Source: Bacillota bacterium (GTDB lineage Bacteria; Bacillota; Clostridia; Oscillospirales; Ethanoligenentaceae). From it: 13,596 bases of DNA. Location: positions 1-13,596 of the forward strand of contig JAEWAE010000065.1 in NCBI GenBank assembly GCA_023391835.1, read 5' to 3'. A program made the position numbers and the translations under genes. Positions 1 through 7,804 of this stretch are shown in pieces. Every line of letters starts with the position of its first letter. The first letter of the stretch is position 1. Below the pieces are notes generated by a model. The model did not search any database. It saw only the letters and a program-made list of their open reading frames with translations, and was not told the origin of the DNA.

Positions 1-3
1 ATC

Positions 4-44
4 GTGCGCCGTCAACGGGTTTCATAACCCGTTTCGGGGCGCAC
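4..44 (-). terminator. Nested hairpin after the pilus operon, possible terminator
   Basis: About 45 bases past the last pilus-operon stop codon there is a two-level inverted repeat. The outer arms 4-10 and 38-44 pair over 7 bp (GTGCGCC with GGCGCAC). The inner arms 14-21 and 26-33 pair over 8 bp (AACGGGTT with AACCCGTT) around a 4-base loop. On the minus strand it sits where an operon terminator would be. Only three bases follow before the window ends, so a U-tract can be neither seen nor excluded. It could also be an RNA-stabilising or processing hairpin ahead of a further gene. The fold is seen in the sequence; its role is inferred. Confidence 0.5.
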
Positions 45-87
45 TAGCAATTTTACGGGAATAGAACGGCTTGCCGCGGCCGACCGC

Positions 88-717
88 TTAACCGCCTGCA
101 ACGCGTTTGCACCGCACGACCACCCGATTTTCACCCCCGTAGGTGCAGGTGAAAAGCGTCAGATCCCAATCGCCGCTCAGAATTTCCGACAGCTCATATT
201 TGCCGCGGATTTCCGTACCCGTCACCTGGTAGCGATAGACTCTGCCGTCAGTGGAGGTGAATTGCACCGAGTCACCCGGCTTGAGCTCATGAATCCGACC
301 GAAATGCCGATCATAATCGTGCGCGAGGAGCACCATCTTCCCATCCGGAGTGCCGCTGTAACGGCAGGCCGAGACGTTAAGGTTGGGGTAGCTCCACGTT
401 GAAAGCACCGCTAAAGTGATGTCGATCGTCGGCAGCGAGATGATGCCGATCGTCTCATGGCCGTTCACATTGAGCGAAGAGGCCGTCGCGGACGAGCCGG
501 TGGAATCGGGGTTTCCCAACAGCGGGTCCACACCGTCTGCCGACCCAGCCCGGCCGGCATCCTGCAAGAGTGAGGAAAGCTTCCCGGTCAGTTTATCTGA
601 CGCTTTGGCGGCACGAGCCGACACCCAGCCGTTATACCCGTAAAGGGCCGCCGCCGCGACGAGGCAGCCGCAGCCCAGCAGGATCGGAAGCGTGCCGAAT
701 CTGTGTTTACTTTTCAT
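88..717 (-). CDS. Second sortase of the pilus operon (not class C)
   Basis: This is a membrane-bound cysteine transpeptidase of 209 residues. A single N-terminal membrane segment (about 9-30) is followed by a Ser/Gly/Asp-rich linker (about 50-85) and the sortase barrel. The triad is visible: His133 in LAHDYDRHFG, Cys191 in LFTCTYGG and Arg198 in ENRVVV. It has no C-terminal membrane segment and no class C TLVTCTPYGIN signature, so it differs from its operon partner. The TCTxGG...RVVVRC end is of a type I associate with clostridial pilus clusters; I cannot decide between class B, D and E. The ATG start overlaps the end of the APQTG pilin gene by 11 bp, which suggests translational coupling, as its own SD is weak. 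Sortases next to minor pilins often anchor the basal subunit to the cell wall, so its likely substrate is the APQTG protein encoded immediately upstream; this is inference. It is the last gene of the operon. Confidence 0.88.
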   Translation of the reverse strand: MKSKHRFGTLPILLGCGCLVAAAALYGYNGWVSARAAKASDKLTGKLSSLLQDAGRAGSADGVDPLLGNPDSTGSSATASSLNVNGHETIGIISLPTIDITLAVLSTWSYPNLNVSACRYSGTPDGKMVLLAHDYDRHFGRIHELKPGDSVQFTSTDGRVYRYQVTGTEIRGKYELSEILSGDWDLTLFTCTYGGENRVVVRCKRVAGG

Positions 718-1951
718 ACTTTTTTCTATGGCGGTTCATCCAGACACCGAGCAGCACCAGCAGCGCGCCCGTCACGCACAGCACCGGGATCGGCCACTGG
801 AGCAGGCCGGTCTGCGGAGCCTTCCCTGTGGGGACTTCGTTGTCGGAAATGGTCGTGACAAAGGTGTTTGTGACGACAAAGCCGTCGCTGACCGTCTTGA
901 CCGAGGACTGATAGCCGTCGGGGACATTCGGCTCGGTGACCGACCAGGAATGCGCGGGGTCGATGCCGGCCCAGGTGTGTTTCCAGCCGTCGGAGGCCGT
1001 CAGCGTGGTACTGTCGTACAGCTTGCCGTCGCACATCAGGTCGATGACGATGCTGGCGGGCCGTGTCTGCTGGCTGTCGCCTTCCCAGTTTTTCGTGACG
1101 TTCAGCGTCGTACCCAGCGGCACACTGTTATCGCGTACGTTAGTCAGCGTCCACTTGGAGCCGTCCTGAGCGATCAGGCAGAAATACGTGTCCGAGACAT
1201 CCAGTTCCCCGACCGTCCAGGTGTAATCGGCAGACAACCCGCTCCAGGTATACTGCCAGCCGGTATCGGCGCTCAGCGTCTGGGTCTGATACAGCGCGCC
1301 GTTGCGATACAGGGCGGCGAGCACAGTTGCCGGCCGTACGCTCTCGAAGCCGGCGTCATCCCATTCCTTGACGACCTGCACTTGCACGAGCGGCTTGACC
1401 GGCGGCACATAGGTGACCTTCGGCGCGGCGGTGGAGTCATAGAGCCAGCCGGTGCCATCGGAATTGACCGTTGGGAAATACACCAGAAAAGGGGCCGCCA
1501 GACTGTAGTCAGCGGGTGTTCCGCTCTGCACCACAAGGTAGATGCCAAGCGGCAAACCGGCGGCGGTGGCTTCGCCGTCTTGGGTCACGATGGAAGCCGC
1601 CTTTTGAGCGGAACCGACATACTTTTTCATAATCGACGCGGTCTTTTCCACGTCGGCAGCGGTCTTGACGGCGTTGATGTCGACCCCGTCACGGGTGCCG
1701 GCCTGCTGGAAGGCCCCGGTGAGCGAAAAACTCAGGGCCGCGGTATCATCCAGATCGGCCACCCGATACAGGTCGAATCGGCCTCCGGAAAGTTTCTGCC
1801 CATTATATTGCAAATCAATAGTCAGCGTGCCGGACTTATGCGGATCGATGACCGGGTCGGCGAGAGCCGTCCACGGCAGCATCGTCATCATAAGGATGAC
1901 CGACATCGCTGTGGCGAGCAGTCCTTTCCATATTTTTGAAGACTTGCCCAT
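707..1951 (-). CDS. Minor/basal pilin with CnaB domains and APQTG sorting motif
   Basis: This is a secreted wall-anchored pilus subunit of 414 residues. The start at 1951 is preferred over an in-frame ATG at 1972 because GGAGG lies 6 nt before it and the protein then opens with a proper signal peptide (MGKSSKIWKG, hydrophobic core, ALADP cleavage region near 32). An N-terminal pilin domain (about 40-180) ends in W169...AAPK178, which resembles the WxxxVxVYPK pilin motif, so Lys178 could receive the backbone. Two CnaB repeats follow: 188-272 (Lys195, Glu249, Asn271) and 282-363 (Lys287, Glu340, Asn362). Those residues sit where the family forms Lys-Asn isopeptide bonds. The C-terminus is APQTG (378-382), a hydrophobic segment and a basic tail. 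Its position beside a dedicated sortase fits a basal, wall-linking subunit; a minor side pilin is the alternative. The stop overlaps the next sortase gene by 11 bp. Confidence 0.85.
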   Translation of the reverse strand: MGKSSKIWKGLLATAMSVILMMTMLPWTALADPVIDPHKSGTLTIDLQYNGQKLSGGRFDLYRVADLDDTAALSFSLTGAFQQAGTRDGVDINAVKTAADVEKTASIMKKYVGSAQKAASIVTQDGEATAAGLPLGIYLVVQSGTPADYSLAAPFLVYFPTVNSDGTGWLYDSTAAPKVTYVPPVKPLVQVQVVKEWDDAGFESVRPATVLAALYRNGALYQTQTLSADTGWQYTWSGLSADYTWTVGELDVSDTYFCLIAQDGSKWTLTNVRDNSVPLGTTLNVTKNWEGDSQQTRPASIVIDLMCDGKLYDSTTLTASDGWKHTWAGIDPAHSWSVTEPNVPDGYQSSVKTVSDGFVVTNTFVTTISDNEVPTGKAPQTGLLQWPIPVLCVTGALLVLLGVWMNRHRKKYEK

Positions 1952-1979
1952 ATACTCCCTCCGCAGTCTCATGTGGAAA

Positions 1980-2906
1980 TCAGTACGGGATGCCCAACAG
2001 TTTCAGGCATCTTTCCGTGGCAATCACAAGCCCTGTGACGATGTGTTCATACGCTGTTTCTCCCGCGGCCACAAATATGGAACCGATCCTGCCGAACCAG
2101 GCGGCTACTGCCCGTAGACCGCTTAGTTTGGCGCGTTGCGCCGGAGAAACGGCCGAGCCGGTGTCGGAAGCGGGAGTGGCGATTCGTTTGCCCCGCACCA
2201 GCAGCCGATGGGAATTGATGCCGTAGGGCGTACACGTGACCAGCGTCACATAATCACCGCCCGGAATAATCGAAAGGGCATCCACCTGGTAGGGCAGCAC
2301 GGTCAAAATCTGGTCGACCTGATAGGTCAGTGTCTGCCCGAGTACGTGTAGCTGGAAGGTATCCCCCATTTTCATCTGGTCAAGGTTGGTGAAATATTCC
2401 GCCGACGGCAGACCCGTGTGAGCCGACAGCACCGCGTGAGTATTCTCGCCCCCCACGGGGAGAGATGACCCCTGGATATGCCCGGCACCTTTTTGCAGCA
2501 CCAGCGAGTCGGTGCCGTGATAGATCGGCAGGCGGACATGGATTTTGTCGATGATGAGATAGCCCATAATGCCGGTGCCGTCGACGTTGAGCAGTTTCCA
2601 GTATTCGCCGCTCCGGTCGCTTTCATCCGCGCCGTTTTCAAACGCATCGTGTACGGCAAGGCCGCTTTGCGCCAATCGTGTGTTATATGCTTTCGCCAGC
2701 TTGATGAGCTGGGAATAATCAGCGGTCGACATCGCCGACACCTTTGTATTATAGTGGTTGATGACACGGGACTGGTTTTTTTCGTTGATATAGTTGCTCA
2801 TGGAAGGATAGAGCATCACGCACAAGCCGGCGAGGAGAAGCAGGGCAAACACGCCCAGCGCCACCACCCGTGTGAGTATCCGCCGGACCCGGCGATGGGC
2901 GGCCAT
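1980..2906 (-). CDS. Class C (pilus-polymerising) sortase
   Basis: This membrane enzyme cleaves LPXTG between Thr and Gly and joins pilins to a lysine of the next subunit. It has 308 residues from the ATG at 2906. The layout is class C: a basic N-terminus, a membrane helix (about 12-33), a YNTRLAQ...HDAF segment where class C lids occur (DAF in place of the usual DPF/DPW, about 73-89), the LLNVDGTGIMGYLIIDKI strand, GHIQGSSLPVGG, catalytic His163 in SAHTGLPSA, Cys225 in TLVTCTPYGIN, Arg234 in SHRLLVRGKR, and a C-terminal hydrophobic segment (about 273-297). The start is uncertain. The ATG has no SD, whereas GGAAGGAG lies about 100 bases upstream, and the frame stays open to a stop at 3042-3044 without ATG, GTG or TTG. 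The extension would be a hydrophilic Pro/Asp-rich tail. It sits between backbone and basal pilin genes, 28 bp before the latter. Confidence 0.93.
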   Translation of the reverse strand: MAAHRRVRRILTRVVALGVFALLLLAGLCVMLYPSMSNYINEKNQSRVINHYNTKVSAMSTADYSQLIKLAKAYNTRLAQSGLAVHDAFENGADESDRSGEYWKLLNVDGTGIMGYLIIDKIHVRLPIYHGTDSLVLQKGAGHIQGSSLPVGGENTHAVLSAHTGLPSAEYFTNLDQMKMGDTFQLHVLGQTLTYQVDQILTVLPYQVDALSIIPGGDYVTLVTCTPYGINSHRLLVRGKRIATPASDTGSAVSPAQRAKLSGLRAVAAWFGRIGSIFVAAGETAYEHIVTGLVIATERCLKLLGIPY

Positions 2907-3002
2907 ACGTTTGTTGTCTTGCGGCGTTTCCCGGTCCGGGCCCGGCTGGGCCGGCTGATCCGGTAACGGGAAAACCCCGTCGGTTGGAATATCCGTGGTA
3001 TG

Positions 3003-3010
3003 CTCCTTCC
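3003..3010 (-). promoter_or_regulatory. Strong ribosome-binding site without an in-frame standard start
   Basis: The minus strand reads GGAAGGAG here, a near-perfect SD just downstream of the nested hairpin. In the sortase frame the codons that follow are CAT ACC ACG GAT ATT, so only non-standard starts (ACG at 6 nt, ATT at 12 nt) are available; the first ATG is at 2906. It may serve a non-standard start, or the region may carry a sequence error. Confidence 0.5.
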
Positions 3011-3049
3011 AAGGCTTTCCCCCGGGGTAGTTCCCCAGGGATCAGCCTT
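3011..3049 (-). other. Nested intercistronic hairpin between backbone pilin and sortase
   Basis: The outer arms 3011-3016 and 3044-3049 pair over 6 bp (AAGGCT with AGCCTT). The inner arms 3020-3027 and 3033-3040 pair over 8 bp with one G-U (CCCTGGGG with CCCCGGGG in the mRNA) around a 5-base loop, separated by symmetrical 3-base internal loops. In the transcript it follows the backbone pilin stop by about 18 bases and ends directly before GGAAGGAG. There is no U-tract, so it is not a standard terminator. It may protect the abundant pilin message or limit expression of the sortase; that is inference. Confidence 0.6.
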
Positions 3050-3067
3050 ATTGACCTGTATGCCGGA

Positions 3068-4657
3068 TTATTTGCCGAAAATCTTCTTGCGGTTGAGCAC
3101 CAGGAATGCCGCAGCCCCGAGGAGAATCACAGAACCGCCGATGAAGAAGACTTTAGTGCCCATACCGCCGGTGGAAGGAAGCGTCACAGCCGCCGAGTTT
3201 TTGACCTGAGCGGAGGAATAGACCGTCGGACTGCGGCTTGTATTTTTGGTGACGGTAACGGTCGCCGGTTTCGTGAGAATGTTATAACCGGTCGGAGCCT
3301 GCGTTTCAGTGAGGGTATATGTGCCCGCATCCAAGCCCTTGACGGTGATCAACCCGTTGTCATTGGAAACGACGGTATACTGAGCGGCATCCCCAGGCTT
3401 AGCCGAAGAAGACCCGGCCACCTCATATACGCCGTTGCCCTGGTCGGTAAGTGTCACATAATCGCCGGCGCTTCCGTCGTTTTTCTGATACTGCAGCATG
3501 AATTTGGCGCCGGGCAACGGTTTACCATCGGTGTCCGTCTTGGTGATCTGCAGACCGTAGGTGTAAACCGTCGCGGTCGTCTGTATCGGAGTCGTATGCC
3601 CGTCACGGTCGACGGTCAGCGTATAGGTGTTATCCAGCCCCGTATTGATGACGGCCTCGGCCGTGACGGTGGCGGAATATTTGACAGTGATCACAATCTT
3701 TTTGCCGTTAATCAGGTTAAGACGCGAATCTTTATTATAAAAATTGAAATTAAGGGCAAAAGAGCTGCCGGAGGCAATGCCGGTATACGGCAGCGCGCCG
3801 GTGAAATTCGTATCTTTGCTGCCGCCAACGGAAAGGCTGGCATTATTCAGATACTCATTGAAATTCGTGACATTCGTGCCGTCGGCCGTGATCGTGATCG
3901 AGTCGATCTGCTTGTACGCAAGACCCGCCTTCAACTGATCCGCCAGATTGATGCTGTAGGTGGAAAGCCCGGCGGCCGCATCGGCCGGAATGGTGGCGGT
4001 GAGCTGATAAGGAACTGTCTGGCCGACGGAAAAATCGCCGACGTTGGTATAGGTGGAATTGCTGTTTTCTTCGACCTGCTTGCCGCCGGTGGTGGAATCC
4101 TCTTTCGCCGTAATCGTCACTGACTGGTCAACTGTGTTGAGCATGACAAGCGAAGGGGTAAAGCCGTTGGAAGTCTGATCGGCCGCGTTTTCGACCACCA
4201 CGTAATAGCCAAGATTGACGGAGGTCGCCTGACCCGCCGTCAGAGAATAGGAATGCGTCCAGGTCGTGCCTCCGGCTCCTTGAATAAAGCCGGCCAGCGC
4301 GTCGGTCAGGTCACGGGCACCCGCCGCATTGAGGCCGCTGACATAGCTGACAATCTCGCTGTCTTTGTAGCTGGCTTCAGTGGATGGATTTTTGGTCACA
4401 TTTTTAGTAGTCAGATACTGCTGAAAAAAGGCGTTGAATTCCGCATTAACCGAGTAAGAATTTCCGGAGCCGGCATCTGACGACGCGACCTCCTTAAAAA
4501 CCTGATACGCCGTGTAGGTCCGGTCGGTAACCTGGGAATTGACCGTGATTGAGCCGTCGGTGTTATTATCCGTTACCGGAGCCGCGCTAACAAAAATGCA
4601 GAAGCTGCACAAGACCATGGCCGCCAGGAAAACTGACAAGAAACGTTTGATTTTCAT
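3068..4657 (-). CDS. Major (backbone) pilin, LPSTG-anchored, fimbrial D2 domain
   Basis: This is the repeating subunit of the pilus shaft, 529 residues. A signal peptide (about 1-26, cleavage near SAAPV) is followed by an N-terminal domain containing YQVFKEV (51-57), a D2-type isopeptide domain (about 205-365, opening NVGDFSVGQTVPYQLT), a CnaB-like domain (about 369-485, LQITKTDTDGKPLPGAKFML at its start), an E-box YTLTETQAPTGY (447-458, Glu451), LPSTG (493-497), a hydrophobic segment and the tail NRKKIFGK. The pilin lysine normally sits in YPK just before the D2 domain. Here that spot reads VTITAK185, so Lys185 is the likely linking residue in a motif that has lost its proline. AGGAGAAAGGA precedes the ATG. 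Length and order match the SpaH/EbpB major pilin family. The class C sortase encoded next would polymerise it. No terminator is seen in the 109 bp separating it from the upstream adhesin gene. Confidence 0.93.
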   Translation of the reverse strand: MKIKRFLSVFLAAMVLCSFCIFVSAAPVTDNNTDGSITVNSQVTDRTYTAYQVFKEVASSDAGSGNSYSVNAEFNAFFQQYLTTKNVTKNPSTEASYKDSEIVSYVSGLNAAGARDLTDALAGFIQGAGGTTWTHSYSLTAGQATSVNLGYYVVVENAADQTSNGFTPSLVMLNTVDQSVTITAKEDSTTGGKQVEENSNSTYTNVGDFSVGQTVPYQLTATIPADAAAGLSTYSINLADQLKAGLAYKQIDSITITADGTNVTNFNEYLNNASLSVGGSKDTNFTGALPYTGIASGSSFALNFNFYNKDSRLNLINGKKIVITVKYSATVTAEAVINTGLDNTYTLTVDRDGHTTPIQTTATVYTYGLQITKTDTDGKPLPGAKFMLQYQKNDGSAGDYVTLTDQGNGVYEVAGSSSAKPGDAAQYTVVSNDNGLITVKGLDAGTYTLTETQAPTGYNILTKPATVTVTKNTSRSPTVYSSAQVKNSAAVTLPSTGGMGTKVFFIGGSVILLGAAAFLVLNRKKIFGK

Positions 4658-4766
4658 ACTCGATTTCCTTTCTCCTCAATAGCCTCTAACCGATCTGTCA
4701 AAATGAAAAATGACTTTCGGCACACGGGTATGCTGTGTATCGTGTATCGGCGAAGCACGCCCACTA

Positions 4767-7550
4767 TCAGCTGCCCGGACGGGAGCCACTGCCTCCTCCA
4801 TTGGGCGTTTGAAGGTTTCTCCGCCGTTTGACGCAGATTTGGAAAAGCAGGAATATTCCGGCCAGAGCGGAAAGCATCATGCCCACGCCGATGAGTCGGA
4901 ACCCGCCCGTGCCGACGCCGCCGGTCAAGGGCAGCGTGTAACCCATATGGTTCGTCACCGTGAGAATATTGCCACTTTGGACAGCCGTGTCCCCCGGCCA
5001 GCCCGCAGTCGTCTGGCCGACCGTGTCCGTCGGCTGGATCTGACCATTTAACATGGTGAAATAGACATCGCTCGCTTTCAGGCAACCGCTCGGGACCGTG
5101 GTTTCCACCAGCTTATAGAGGCCCCCGTTAATCAATCCGGAAACGGCGGCGCCGGCATCCGGAACCGTGTAGACGCCGTTGGCGACACCCGTCACGGGCA
5201 CCCAGCTATTCGTCTGATTTTTTCTGTAAAGCGTAAATGCCGAACCAGCCAAAAAGGCACCGTTGTCATCCGCTTTTTTCAATGTCAAGCCAGTCGACTG
5301 CACCTGGATGACCGGCATCGGGTAAGACTCGTAAAGGGTTTGGCTCGCGCTGCCGTCGGTAGAAATTTTCTGATACGTCACATACGTGCCGCTTGGATTG
5401 GGATGTTCGCCCGTCAGGCCGGCGGCCTGCACATTGGTAAAGAAACCGGCCTGCCCCGCATAAGTGCCGGTGTCGGCATCCGCCGTATTGATATAAGCGG
5501 CTGCGCCCTGCGCGGCAAAGGCGTCTTTCGCACTCTCAGATGCCACAACCGGGTACGTCACTTTGTACGTATCGCTCGGGTCGGCGGAATATCCCTGGCC
5601 AAGCGACACCGTCAGCACACGATTTGTACGGTCGTATGTGACGCTGGGGGAAAATCCGGTCGGGGTGACTTCCGTTGCGCCCTGCCATACGGAAACTTTC
5701 ACCAGTTGTTTCAAAATTCCGTCATTGGTATCCTGAGTCGGGTCATAGATTCCGTTCGGGCTGCTGACCGTATCGTATATGTCGACATTGCCGCTCAAGG
5801 CATCTACGATCGAGATGTTCTGGCTGGTGACCCTGCTGGTGCTGTTGATAATAGCCGCAAACGCGTTATTCAGCGAAGTCTCATCGCCGGCAAGCAGGAC
5901 GTTATTCCCCGCAGTATCCCCAAACGGCTGGGTCAATCCATGCAGGATGTCCCTGCCTGTGATGGGAGGATTATAGGACACATTACCGGTTAAATCCCCA
6001 CAGCCGACCGCAAAGAAATAGTCGGCTCCGTCGGCCTTGATCTTCGTCGCCTGCGTAACGGCGTTGGTCAAATTAGCGGGGGAATAGCTGTCTCCGTAGC
6101 CCACAGTCTTGCCGTCGCTGCCATAGCGGAAGGTCGGCTCGCCGTCGGAGAGAAAAACGACAAGTTTTTTGGCGGAAGAGCGGTCGTTTGCAATCAGGCT
6201 GTCCGCCAGCAGGAGGCCGGCCTCGTAATTTGTTCCCCTCCCCGTCTGATCATTATTGCCAACCGAAATATTGTTTGTATCGACGGCAGTCGACCAGCCC
6301 TGCCGGATCATCGCGTCGTTATAGGCCGAACCATCATCATCTCCGGAAAAGCACACCAGTGCATAGCGCGCGTTCAAGTCTTTGCCGCTCGGTCCGGCCA
6401 GATTTTGCAGATAGGTGATCGCATTCTTTGCCGCCTGAAGACGTGACGTACCGCCGTATCCCCCAATCGAGTAATTCATGCTGCCGGAAACGTCCACCAC
6501 GAACACAACGTCCACGTCCTGTTTCTTGGCAAAATTCTGCGTGGTGCCGGAAAAATTAAGCGAAAGATCGTACACAGGGTCGCCTATCGAGGTGATTGCG
6601 GCGGCACCCCCGCTTCGCTTCACAACCGTCTTGCCGTGCGTGGTTTGGCCGACACTGCTGCCGGTCGGCGCCGAGGGCTTCTCGACGGTCACATGAATTA
6701 CCGCGCTTTCGTGTCTGGTATGACTACCGCTCTTATATGTGAAGGTCACCGTCACGTCGGCCGAAGCGCTCGCGCCCGCCGCAAGGCTGCCGCCTTGAGC
6801 TGTGAGAGTCGCCGGGTAATAGCCGCCTGACACGGACCCGGAGGCCACCGTCACGACAGACGTATCGCTTGATGCCCACGAAACGCTTTGGATGTTTCCA
6901 CTGCCCCTGTTTGCCTTTACGACGGTCGTGCTCCCCGTATCCATTTTGATATAGCATGGGTTCGTGCTGTCGTTTACGGCGATCTGATTGGCGTCGGGGC
7001 TGGTGCTGTCCTGATTTGAGCTTTTCGTCACCACATAAATTGAAAAACTGGCCGCCTGAAACTGTACCTTGGAATCGGAAGCCGCGATATTCTCCGCCAC
7101 GAGCTGCGGCTGAGCGCTTTCATCCTGCAGATGATAGACCGAGGCGCCGCTCACGCCGGCCAGACTCTGTGATTGAATACTCACGGCGACGGCGTCGCCC
7201 TCCGGCTCAAATTTCTCGCCGGCCCCGTCGTAAATAGTGATGTCATAGGCTCCCAGAATGGTCTGACCTGTCACCGACACATTCACCGGGTAAGCCTTTG
7301 CGGTAGCTCCCGCCGGCAGTCTGCCGCTGAGCGTGATGGCCACGTCGGCCAGCGTGTCCCCCACAGCCGAGCTTTGCCCCGACACGGCGCGGGCACACGC
7401 TTCGGCAGATGAAAACACTGTCGCGGTGATTTCCTGCGCTGTCTGTTTCGAAACTTCTCCGGCCGCCGACACGCCCGGCCCGACGCCCAGCGACACGAAC
7501 AGAACCAGCAGTAAAGCCATTATTCTTTTGAGCGCCTTTTTCTGACTCAA
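4767..7550 (-). CDS. VWA-domain tip adhesin, LPLTG-anchored
   Basis: This large surface protein (927 residues from TTG at 7550) is the first gene of the pilus operon and the probable tip subunit. The TTG is chosen because AAAGGA lies about 10 nt upstream and translation then begins SQKKALKRIMALLLVLF, a normal signal peptide; upstream in-frame starts would add a non-signal Arg/Gly-rich leader. An N-terminal beta domain ends near FQAASFSIYVV (about 164-174). A Big2-like Ig domain with SVSWASSDTSVVTV (about 191-291) follows. The VWA domain (about 345-575) has a full metal site: DVSGS (353-357), Thr440 in GRGTN and Asp469 in LSDGEPT. Then come stalk sequence, a CnaB domain (about 753-867, E-box Glu816 in LVETTVPSG) and LPLTG (873-877), a hydrophobic segment and an unusually long tail after KRRR. 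An intact VWA metal site suggests host-ligand binding, as in RrgA-type tips; this is inference. Confidence 0.9.
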   Translation of the reverse strand: MSQKKALKRIMALLLVLFVSLGVGPGVSAAGEVSKQTAQEITATVFSSAEACARAVSGQSSAVGDTLADVAITLSGRLPAGATAKAYPVNVSVTGQTILGAYDITIYDGAGEKFEPEGDAVAVSIQSQSLAGVSGASVYHLQDESAQPQLVAENIAASDSKVQFQAASFSIYVVTKSSNQDSTSPDANQIAVNDSTNPCYIKMDTGSTTVVKANRGSGNIQSVSWASSDTSVVTVASGSVSGGYYPATLTAQGGSLAAGASASADVTVTFTYKSGSHTRHESAVIHVTVEKPSAPTGSSVGQTTHGKTVVKRSGGAAAITSIGDPVYDLSLNFSGTTQNFAKKQDVDVVFVVDVSGSMNYSIGGYGGTSRLQAAKNAITYLQNLAGPSGKDLNARYALVCFSGDDDGSAYNDAMIRQGWSTAVDTNNISVGNNDQTGRGTNYEAGLLLADSLIANDRSSAKKLVVFLSDGEPTFRYGSDGKTVGYGDSYSPANLTNAVTQATKIKADGADYFFAVGCGDLTGNVSYNPPITGRDILHGLTQPFGDTAGNNVLLAGDETSLNNAFAAIINSTSRVTSQNISIVDALSGNVDIYDTVSSPNGIYDPTQDTNDGILKQLVKVSVWQGATEVTPTGFSPSVTYDRTNRVLTVSLGQGYSADPSDTYKVTYPVVASESAKDAFAAQGAAAYINTADADTGTYAGQAGFFTNVQAAGLTGEHPNPSGTYVTYQKISTDGSASQTLYESYPMPVIQVQSTGLTLKKADDNGAFLAGSAFTLYRKNQTNSWVPVTGVANGVYTVPDAGAAVSGLINGGLYKLVETTVPSGCLKASDVYFTMLNGQIQPTDTVGQTTAGWPGDTAVQSGNILTVTNHMGYTLPLTGGVGTGGFRLIGVGMMLSALAGIFLLFQICVKRRRNLQTPNGGGSGSRPGS

Positions 7551-7609
7551 AACAATGATGTCCTTTCGTTGGGATTTTTTGTTCCGGGTGAGCCCGACTC
7601 CGGCTCTCC

Positions 7610-7659
7610 GGCTGCCTGCCATCCGTGCGGGGCGATACCCGCCGCCCGCCCGGGCAGCC
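7610..7659 (-). other. Structured 5' leader of the pilus operon
   Basis: From the predicted start point (about 7728) to the TTG start (7550) the leader is about 180 nt and very GC-rich. Arms 7610-7616 and 7653-7659 pair over 7 bp (GGCTGCC with GGCAGCC), enclosing a second stem 7627-7631/7638-7642 (GCGGG with CCCGC). No U-tract follows and no known riboswitch consensus was recognised. It could affect mRNA stability or translation; in GC-rich DNA such stems also arise by chance. Confidence 0.35.
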
Positions 7660-7734
7660 ACGCGGAACCGCCTGTCTCACCGGCCGTCCCGCATCCGGTT
7701 TTCGCCTGGGTACCGCTTTTTACTTTCTTATCAT

Positions 7735-7763
7735 AATCTAGGGAGATTTCATTTCCCTTTCAA
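7735..7763 (-). promoter_or_regulatory. Predicted promoter of the pilus operon
   Basis: On the minus strand a -35 TTGAAA (7763-7758) is separated by 17 bp from a -10 TAGATT (7740-7735), giving a start near 7728. The -10 is weak (4 of 6), as expected of a promoter needing an activator. The spacer itself is a partial dyad (GGGA-x-AT...AT-x-TCCC, 7741-7757) and could be an operator. It lies upstream of the tip adhesin gene and no other clear promoter was noticed within the operon. Confidence 0.55.
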
Positions 7764-7804
7764 AACGGCATTTTCTTCCTATGATTTTTCGGAACACCGC
7801 CGAC

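Noticed and set aside
15..32. Part of the left-end hairpin resembles the anticodon arm of an initiator tRNA (GGGTTTCATAACCC).
   Set aside because: The loop is 8 rather than 7 bases, and no D-arm, T-arm (GGTTCAAATCC) or matching acceptor stem is present; it is a simple inverted repeat.
692..1939. A long open frame of 415 codons on the plus strand.
   Set aside because: It is antisense to the APQTG pilin gene, shows no domain, and results from codon bias of the true gene.
2749..3012. An 87-codon minus-strand frame from TTG overlapping the class C sortase start.
   Set aside because: The product is Gly/Pro/Arg-rich low-complexity sequence in another frame, and its TTG overlaps the SD itself.
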